In this document: one piece after another, positions 58,019 to 64,000 of the stretch | Layout: each line of letters begins with the position of its first letter | How positions within the stretch are numbered: position 1 is the first letter of the stretch | Source: Arthrobacter sp. SPG23 | Lineage (GTDB): Bacteria; Actinomycetota; Actinomycetes; Actinomycetales; Micrococcaceae | Assembly (NCBI RefSeq): GCF_000876655.1 | Contig: NZ_JYCN01000009.1 | Span: forward strand, 124,001 to 188,000 | Direction: 5' to 3' | DNA: 64,000 nt | The notes under the pieces: generated by a model | Database searches by the model: none | The model's input: only the letters and a program-made list of their open reading frames with translations | Told to the model about the DNA's origin: nothing | Program-made: the position numbers and the translations under genes

Positions 58019-60544
58019 ATGTTCTGGGTGAACCACATCCCGCAGCGCCCTTCCCCGTCCGCCACCAAAACCGCTGACTCCACTGCCGACCACATCGCGG
58101 CCCAGATAGCCGGCGAACTGGGCGTCAAGGCGTGGCAGGTGAAGGCCGCAGTGGAACTGCTCGACGGCGGCTCGACGGTGCCTTTCATCGCCCGGTACCG
58201 CAAGGAAGCCACCGGGACGCTGGACGACACCCAGCTCCGCGACCTCGAGGAGCGGCTCCGGTACCTGCGCGAACTGGAGGACCGCCGTCGGACGGTCCTT
58301 GAAGCGATTGCCGCGCAAGGCAAGCTGACGCCGGAACTGGAGGCCGCCGTCGTGGGCGCCGACACGAAATCCCGGCTGGAAGACATTTACCTTCCCTTCA
58401 AGACCAAACGGCGGACCAAGGCCCAGATAGCGCGTGAAGCGGGGCTCGAGCCGCTCGCCGACGCCCTGCTCAAGCGCCCGGAACTGGACCCGGAGCGCGA
58501 GGCCGCCAAATACGTGAACGCTGAAAATTCCATCGACGACGCCGCGGCAGCGCTGGCGGGCGCCCGGACCATCCTGGTGGAGCGCGTGGCACAGGACCCG
58601 GACCTCGCCGCGACGCTGCGTGAACGGCTCTGGACGCAGGGCCGCATGGTGTCCCGCGTGAAGAAGGGCCAGGAGGCCGAGGGCCAGAAGTTCAAGGACT
58701 ACTTCGAGTTTTCGCAGGCGCCCTCCGGGATGCCGTCGCACCGCGTCCTGGCGCTGCTCCGCGGGGAAAAGGACGGGGTGCTGGAGCTGGACCTCGCCGA
58801 AGCTGAACCGTCCGACGACGACGCCCTGGCCGCCGCCCGCGGCCGGTATGAATCCGCTGTGGCCAGGTTCCTCGGGGTTGCGGACCGCGGCCGGCCCGCC
58901 GACCCGTGGTTGCTGGAGACAGCGCGCGTGGCGTGGCGCTCGCGCGTGCTGGCCCGGCTCACGGCCGACCTGCGGGGACGGATGTTCGCCGCGGCCGAGG
59001 ACGAGGCGGTTCGGGTTTTCGCCGCCAACCTTCGCGACGTCCTGCTGGCGGCGCCGGCGGGCAACCGGGCAACGCTGGGACTCGACCCGGGACTGCGCAC
59101 CGGCGTGAAGGTGGCGGTGGTGGACGGGACCGGCAAGGTGGTGGCCACGGACACTGTGTACCCGCACGCCCCGGCGCGGAAGTGGGACGAGGCCCTGGCC
59201 ACGCTGGTGCGGCTGGCGCGCCAGCACGCCGTCGAACTGGTGGCGATCGGCAACGGGACGGCCTCCCGCGAGACGGACAAGCTGGCCCTTGAACTGATCA
59301 AGAAGCTGTCCGCGGAGTCAGCGGGGCAGGCCGGCGCCGGAACCCGGGCGCCGGAAAAGCTGGTGGTATCCGAAGCCGGCGCCTCGGTGTACTCGGCGTC
59401 GGCGCTGGCTGCCGCCGAGCTGCCCGGCATGGATGTTTCCCTGCGCGGTGCGGTGTCCATCGCCCGGCGCCTGCAGGATCCGCTGGCTGAGCTGGTGAAG
59501 ATCGAGCCGAAATCGATCGGCGTGGGGCAGTACCAGCACGATGTCACGGCCGCCAAGCTGGACCGCAGCCTGGACGCCGTGGTGGAGGACTGCGTGAACG
59601 CCGTGGGCGTGGACGTCAACACGGCATCGCCGGCGCTGCTGAGCCGGGTGGCCGGCGTCGGACCGCTGCTGAGCGAGAACATCGTGGCGTACCGGAACGA
59701 GCACGGGCCGTTCGCCAAGCGCAGTGAGCTGAAAAAGGTGCCGCGGCTGGGTGCCAAAGCCTTCGAACAGTGCGCGGGGTTCCTGCGGATCACGGGCGGC
59801 GCGGAGCCGCTGGATGCATCCAGCGTGCACCCGGAGGCCTACCCGGTGGCACGGAAGATCCTCGCCGCCGCGGGCGGAAAGTCAGCGGGCGCCAAGTCCA
59901 CTGCCGGGAGCTTCGCTTCGCTCAACCCGCAGGACTTCGTGGATGGCGCCTTCGGACTGCCCACGGTGCAGGACATCATCTCCGAACTGGAAAAGCCCGG
60001 CCGGGACCCGCGGCCGCAATTCGCGGCCGCCAAGTTCTCGGAAGGCATCGAGAAGATCTCCGACCTCCGGCCCGGGATGATCCTGGAAGGGACCGTCACC
60101 AACGTGGCCGCGTTCGGGGCGTTCGTGGACGTCGGGGTGCACCAGGACGGGCTGGTGCACGTTTCCGCGCTGGCCAACCGTTTTGTGTCCGATCCGCGCG
60201 AAGTGGTGAAGTCCGGACAGGTGGTGCGGGTAAAGGTCCTTGAAGCCGATCCGGAAAGGAAGCGCATCTCGCTCACGCTGAGGCTCGACGACGAGCCGGC
60301 ATCTTCCGGCGGCCGGCCGGCGGCTGCCGGTGCCCGGCCCGCTGCTTCCGGGCGGCAGGGGAACGGCGCGCCACGGCAGGGGAACGGCGCACCCCGGCAG
60401 GGGAGTGACGGCGGCCAGGGCCGGACTAACGGCAACCAGCCGCGGAACGACCGCGCCGATGCCAAGCGGACGCCGCCGCCAAAGCCCGCGCCGGTCAACA
60501 CCGCCATGGCCGAGGCACTTCGGAAGGCCGGCCTGGGCAAGTAA
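58019..60544 (+). CDS. tex: Tex-family RNA-binding protein (S1 domain)
   Basis: An 841-residue protein (ATG 58019 with AAGG; GTG 58028 possible). Order: Tex N domain (KAAVELLDGGSTVPFIARYR), YqgF/RNase H-like domain (TLGLDPGLRTGVKVAVVDGT), helix-hairpin-helix region (VDVNTASPALLSRVAGVGPL), S1 domain (LRPGMILEGTVTNVAAFGAF, VGVHQDGLVHVSALA), and a C-terminal Gly/Arg/Gln-rich basic tail with repeats of RQGNGAP. Tex proteins affect transcription and RNA metabolism. The tail of about 80 residues is longer than in E. coli. Confidence 0.96.
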   Translation: MFWVNHIPQRPSPSATKTADSTADHIAAQIAGELGVKAWQVKAAVELLDGGSTVPFIARYRKEATGTLDDTQLRDLEERLRYLRELEDRRRTVLEAIAAQGKLTPELEAAVVGADTKSRLEDIYLPFKTKRRTKAQIAREAGLEPLADALLKRPELDPEREAAKYVNAENSIDDAAAALAGARTILVERVAQDPDLAATLRERLWTQGRMVSRVKKGQEAEGQKFKDYFEFSQAPSGMPSHRVLALLRGEKDGVLELDLAEAEPSDDDALAAARGRYESAVARFLGVADRGRPADPWLLETARVAWRSRVLARLTADLRGRMFAAAEDEAVRVFAANLRDVLLAAPAGNRATLGLDPGLRTGVKVAVVDGTGKVVATDTVYPHAPARKWDEALATLVRLARQHAVELVAIGNGTASRETDKLALELIKKLSAESAGQAGAGTRAPEKLVVSEAGASVYSASALAAAELPGMDVSLRGAVSIARRLQDPLAELVKIEPKSIGVGQYQHDVTAAKLDRSLDAVVEDCVNAVGVDVNTASPALLSRVAGVGPLLSENIVAYRNEHGPFAKRSELKKVPRLGAKAFEQCAGFLRITGGAEPLDASSVHPEAYPVARKILAAAGGKSAGAKSTAGSFASLNPQDFVDGAFGLPTVQDIISELEKPGRDPRPQFAAAKFSEGIEKISDLRPGMILEGTVTNVAAFGAFVDVGVHQDGLVHVSALANRFVSDPREVVKSGQVVRVKVLEADPERKRISLTLRLDDEPASSGGRPAAAGARPAASGRQGNGAPRQGNGAPRQGSDGGQGRTNGNQPRNDRADAKRTPPPKPAPVNTAMAEALRKAGLGK

Positions 60545-60605
60545 CCGCCAATCCGGCCCGCCGGAATCCGTCCTACCGCTGCCGGCTGTGGTTACAGTGG
60601 TCCCC

Positions 60606-62441
60606 ATGACTTTCACCCGGCCCGATCCCTTCACCACGCGCCCCACCCTGCGGGGAACCTTCGGGATGAGCGCCTCGACGCACTGGCTCGCCACCGCGGC
60701 TGCCCAGGCGGTGCTGGAACGTGGCGGGAACGCGTTCGACGCCGCCACCGCCGGGGCGTTTGTGCTCCACGTCGTCGAGCCGCACCTGAACGGGCCGGGC
60801 GGGGACATGACCGGGGTGTTCGTCACTGCCGGGGAACCAGGCAAACCGGTGGTCCTGATGGGGCAGGGGCCGGCCCCCGCCGGCGCGACGCCCGGGCACT
60901 ATCGCTCGGAGGGCCTGGAACTGGTGCCTGGTTCAGGCGCCCTGGCGGCGGCGGTGCCCGCCGCCGTCGACGCCTGGCTCCTGCTGCTGCGCGATCACGG
61001 GACCTGGGAGTTGGAGGCCGTGCTCGAGTTCGCGATCGGGTACGCCCGCGACGGCCATCCGGTGCTGGGAAGGGTTGGCGCGACGATCGCAGCCGTTTCC
61101 GAGCTGTTCACCGAGCACTGGCCCACGTCCGCCGAGCTGTGGATGCCCGGGGGCAGAATCCCCGCCGAGGGGGAGCTGGTCCGGAATCCGGCCTACGCGC
61201 GGACCCTTGAACGGCTGGTGGAGGCAGGAACCGCGGAGCCCACGCGGGAAGCGCGCATCGACGCTGCACGCCGGGAATGGCGTGAAGGTTTTGTGGCAAA
61301 GGCCATGGTGCAGTCCGTGCAGACGCCGCACCGGCATTCGTCCGGGACTGACCACCGCGGCGTGCTGGAGATGGGTGACCTCGAGGGATTCGAGGCCAGC
61401 TACGAAGCCGCGGCCACTCTGGAGTTCAGGGGACACACTATCGCGAAGACGGGTCCGTGGGGCCAGGGCCCGGCGCTCCTCCAGACCCTTGCGATCCTGG
61501 ACGGGTTCGCGGACGAGTACCTTGACCCGTCTACGGAACTGGGTGCGCACACCATTCTGGAGGCGCAGAAACTGGCGCTCGCCGACCGGGAGGCCTACTA
61601 CGGCGACACGGATGTTCGGCTCGACTACCTGCTGTCCGCAGGGTACGCCGCGGAGCGCCGGGAACTGATCACGGAGCGGGCCTCGCATGAGTTCCGGCCC
61701 GGCCGGGTTCCTGGACACGAACCGTTTGTCCCGCCGCTGCGGACGGAGTACGAGCCGCCGCCGGTCGCGAACGACGACGACGGGCCGGGTCTTCGCGGGG
61801 GCGGCACCGGCGCCGGCGCGGGTGAGCCGACGGTGCTGGCGACCGGCGAGACGCGCGGCGACACATGCCATATCGATGTGGTGGACCGCTGGGGCAACAT
61901 GATCTCGGCAACTCCGTCAGGCGGGTGGCTGCAGTCCTCCCCGGCGATTCCCGAGCTGGGTTTCTGCCTGGGAACCCGGCTGCAGATGACCTGGCTCGAA
62001 CCCGGAACACCCTCCACGCTCACCCCCGGGAAGCGTCCCCGCACCACCCTGACGCCCACCCTCGTGCTGCGCAACGGCACGGCTGTTACGGCGCTGGGCT
62101 CGCCCGGCGGCGACCAGCAGGACCAATGGCAACTCCCGTACCTGCTGCGGACCATCGTGGGCGGCTACGCTCCGCAACAGGCCATCGATGCGCCGACGTT
62201 CCATACGACGTCGATGCCGGGGTCGTTCTGGCCCCGCACCTGGGAGCCCGGCGGCGCAGTGGTGGAGGGCAGACTGGGTGAGGACGTCATTGCCGGCCTG
62301 GAACGCCGTGGCCACCGGATCACGTGGGCCGGCGACTGGACGCTGGGACGGTTGTCCGCCGTCGTCCGTGATCCCCGGGCGGGTGTCCTGCAGGGCGCAG
62401 CGAACCCGCGCGGTGCGCAGGGCTACGCGGCGGGACGGTAG
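60606..62441 (+). CDS. Gamma-glutamyltransferase family protein (Ntn hydrolase)
   Basis: A 611-residue protein from ATG 60606; the longer frame from 60330 overlaps Tex and is rejected. Features: GMSASTHWLATAAAQAVLER, NAFDAATAGAFVLHVVEPHL, GPGGDMTGVFVTA, autocleavage Thr in ETRGDTCHIDVVDRWG, and SPGGDQQDQWQLPYLLRTIV. There is no obvious signal peptide, so it may be cytoplasmic. Hydrolysis or transfer of gamma-glutamyl groups, or an acylase role, are possible. The lid segment is not recognisable. Confidence 0.9.
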   Translation: MTFTRPDPFTTRPTLRGTFGMSASTHWLATAAAQAVLERGGNAFDAATAGAFVLHVVEPHLNGPGGDMTGVFVTAGEPGKPVVLMGQGPAPAGATPGHYRSEGLELVPGSGALAAAVPAAVDAWLLLLRDHGTWELEAVLEFAIGYARDGHPVLGRVGATIAAVSELFTEHWPTSAELWMPGGRIPAEGELVRNPAYARTLERLVEAGTAEPTREARIDAARREWREGFVAKAMVQSVQTPHRHSSGTDHRGVLEMGDLEGFEASYEAAATLEFRGHTIAKTGPWGQGPALLQTLAILDGFADEYLDPSTELGAHTILEAQKLALADREAYYGDTDVRLDYLLSAGYAAERRELITERASHEFRPGRVPGHEPFVPPLRTEYEPPPVANDDDGPGLRGGGTGAGAGEPTVLATGETRGDTCHIDVVDRWGNMISATPSGGWLQSSPAIPELGFCLGTRLQMTWLEPGTPSTLTPGKRPRTTLTPTLVLRNGTAVTALGSPGGDQQDQWQLPYLLRTIVGGYAPQQAIDAPTFHTTSMPGSFWPRTWEPGGAVVEGRLGEDVIAGLERRGHRITWAGDWTLGRLSAVVRDPRAGVLQGAANPRGAQGYAAGR

Positions 62442-62479
62442 GGGTTAACGCCCTCACGAAGTACGGCTCGAGGCCCTCA

Positions 62480-62824
62480 TCAGCCCTGCCTGACGATATC
62501 GACCGAGATCTCCACCGCCGGAACGGTTCCCCTGTTCTCGAGCCAGTGGGTCGTGTTCCGGTCCTCGGGCCATCCCACTCCGGGCCCGTAGTCCGTGGCG
62601 ACTCCGTTTCGATGGTCAGTGATCGTTCCCTGCAGGATGTAGACGCTGCCAGGCCGGCCCACGTGGTCGTGAACCGGGCCGAAGACGCCGCCGGGCTCGA
62701 TGGTCACCATTCGCGTTCGAAGTTGGAGTCCTTCCATGCCCTCGATCTCGGGGCCAAGGGCAACCGTTGAAAGTAACTCCACCGTGACGCCTTTCGTCTC
62801 AGGTGCCGCCTGTTCGTTGCCCAT
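62480..62824 (-). CDS. Cupin-fold protein
   Basis: A 114-residue single-domain cupin from ATG 62824 (AGAGAG upstream). Cupin motif 1 reads GPVHDHVGRPGSVYILQG, with two His and a distal Gly/Tyr in place of Glu. Motif 2 is PEDRNTTHWLENRG. Metal binding is plausible. The function is unknown. Confidence 0.85.
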   Translation of the reverse strand: MGNEQAAPETKGVTVELLSTVALGPEIEGMEGLQLRTRMVTIEPGGVFGPVHDHVGRPGSVYILQGTITDHRNGVATDYGPGVGWPEDRNTTHWLENRGTVPAVEISVDIVRQG

Positions 62825-63056
62825 GGTGCTCTCTTTTCTCTACGTCCCTGCGCGTCCGGGCCTCTTGCTGGTGGTCCAAGCCTGACCGTCATCGGCCGCA
62901 CCGGCTTGCGCCGCCACTGGAGCCCCGTCCCGTTCTTTCCCACAATAGATGCCTTCGCGTCCGTTGGGCTGCCCGCGACCCTTCGGTGTCCCCGAGCATG
63001 CTGAACCGCGAAACAGGGGGTTAGACTCAGGACGACGTCAGCTCCGGGGGGAACAG

Positions 63057-63860
63057 ATGCGTTTAGCAAGATCTTGGTTTGTTGCAGCAGCCCTGGTCAT
63101 TCCGTTGGCAGGATGTGAGTACAGCGGGCCGGGGGACAACGCCGCCGTCTCGCCGACTCAGGGCGGTAGCGAGCAGAAGCCATCTTTTGAGGACAACGTC
63201 GACGACGTGGCAAGGTTGCTCGAGATATCTGCGGAGGATCCTGGAATGCCGTCGGAAACGGAGCCGGCCGGGGAACTGTCGGTTGATCTCGTTCCCGGTG
63301 ACTACATGGTCAAGGGCGCATGTGCCGGTGTTCACGGCCTTAAGGTCTCCATTGTTGAAGGCGAAAAGGCACCACTAACGGTGCCCTACACGTGTGACTC
63401 CGTCATGGAGCGCTTCATCCGGCACACCGGCGGGCCCATCACCATCAGTGCCACCCCGCCCATGGACAAGCCCGCCGCGGCTGGCGTCACCATCCGGCCC
63501 AATACTGATCCGCGCGCCGCAGCGCTGAAAGACATGGCGGAGTGGTTAGCGCAGCAGCTACAACCCGAAATAGCTGGACAGCACGCAGGTTCCGCAGGCT
63601 CGAACTCCCCCACCAGCATGGGTATGCCAGCAGAACCGGGCAGCTACGAAGTGCACTTCATCTGCGAAGGACCGCCCGAAGCTCAATTTTCGGTGTCCAG
63701 TTGGGCAGGGGTCGAAGTTTTGGCCCCAGTGCGCGTCCCTTGCAACGGTGACGTCTTTAAAGCGTCGGTGGAGTTGCCCACCAAGGGGGCGGACTTCAAC
63801 ATGGCCCCGAGTAACGGGGCCGAGAGCCGCTACGCCTTCCGGCTAGTTTCGTCCGCGTAG
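63057..63860 (+). CDS. Lipoprotein of unknown function
   Basis: A 267-residue protein from ATG 63057 preceded by GGGGGGAA. Signal peptide LARSWFVAAALVIPLAGCEY (lipobox LAGC). Two related beta-rich halves can be seen: GDYMVKGACAGVHGLKVSIV and GSYEVHFICEGPPEAQFSVS, each with a Cys and followed by VPYTCDS or VPCNGDV. This suggests an internal duplication with paired disulfides. A longer frame from 62949 lacks a signal at its start and is rejected. Confidence 0.8.
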   Translation: MRLARSWFVAAALVIPLAGCEYSGPGDNAAVSPTQGGSEQKPSFEDNVDDVARLLEISAEDPGMPSETEPAGELSVDLVPGDYMVKGACAGVHGLKVSIVEGEKAPLTVPYTCDSVMERFIRHTGGPITISATPPMDKPAAAGVTIRPNTDPRAAALKDMAEWLAQQLQPEIAGQHAGSAGSNSPTSMGMPAEPGSYEVHFICEGPPEAQFSVSSWAGVEVLAPVRVPCNGDVFKASVELPTKGADFNMAPSNGAESRYAFRLVSSA

Positions 63861-63925
63861 TTTGGCGTAGCCCGGAAGTCCGGTGCCGTGCCGGACGTAG
63901 GGGAGGCCCTAATCTACGCCCGGGG

Positions 63926-63961
63926 GCCTGCCAGGGGACTACGTCCCTTCGCCCGGCAGGC
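63926..63961. terminator. Nested hairpin after the lipoprotein gene
   Basis: Outer stem GCCTGCC (63926-63932) with GGCAGGC (63955-63961), inner stem GGGAC (63935-63939) with GTCCC (63943-63947). Confidence 0.55.
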
Positions 63962-64000
63962 CAGCCCTGCCGATTGTGCGGTTAGGCGCCAAGCACCCGC

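Noticed and set aside
60330..60605. Extended start of the gamma-glutamyltransferase gene
   Set aside because: Would overlap the Tex C-terminus; protein homology begins at ATG 60606.
1..64000. CRISPR arrays, insertion sequences, prophage, tRNA or rRNA genes
   Set aside because: No regularly spaced repeats, transposase or integrase motifs, or RNA gene signatures were seen on either strand.

Overview
The window is chromosomal DNA from a high-GC actinobacterium. Gene content (heterodimeric ABC exporter, PspC protein, BsaP-type biotin synthase partner, DUF6318-like lipoprotein, frequent GTG/TTG starts, 4-bp coupled overlaps, a leaderless-looking gene) points to the Micrococcaceae, most likely Arthrobacter, Pseudarthrobacter or Paenarthrobacter. 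I saw no rRNA or tRNA genes, CRISPR arrays, transposases or integrases. Gene density is high and convergent genes often overlap by a few bases.

Layout. 0-11 kb is a nitrogen and transport block: a partial VIT1-type metal transporter, a small acidic protein, a sodium:solute symporter divergent from an XRE-cupin regulator, an APC permease, amtB-glnK preceded by two GlnR-like boxes, then a ureohydrolase coupled to a thiamine-diphosphate enzyme (candidate guanidino-compound or 2-ketoarginine catabolism). 11-16 kb holds a MarR regulator with a DHA2-type drug exporter, then a sortase next to a secreted repeat protein with a QPGTG sorting-like tail. 16-21 kb holds a heterodimeric ABC exporter, a thioesterase and two small membrane proteins. 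21-25 kb encodes McrBC with an apparent EVE/PUA-like reader in McrB. 25-29 kb has a TetR regulator, a divergent histidine kinase/response regulator pair and an Hpt-like protein lacking its phospho-accepting His. 29-35 kb has a secreted GH26-like enzyme, an orphan Vsr endonuclease, a PNPOx-like protein, bioB-bsaP and two secreted accessory proteins.

34-40 kb is a ketone/alcohol catabolic cluster: GAF regulator, SnoaL-flavin monooxygenase fusion, butanediol-type dehydrogenase, and an old yellow enzyme gene broken by one extra C. 40-48.6 kb is the most coherent system: a GntR/FCD regulator plus an operon encoding a TIM-barrel isomerase/epimerase, fused DhaKL kinase, RpiB-like isomerase, 3-hydroxyacyl-CoA-dehydrogenase-like enzyme, SDR, a 43-aa membrane protein, an MFS transporter and a TIM-like isomerase. 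This matches the logic of tetritol/erythrulose catabolism to erythrose 4-phosphate. CCTATAGG palindromes lie in front of both the regulator and the operon.

48.6-64 kb has a TM0106-type RecB-like nuclease/helicase, a SOUL protein overlapping a yeast-type cytosine deaminase, a HisD-like dehydrogenase with a polar amino acid ABC importer (possible histidinol use), Tex, a gamma-glutamyltransferase homologue, a cupin and a lipoprotein. Functions are inferred from motifs read by eye; no database search was run.
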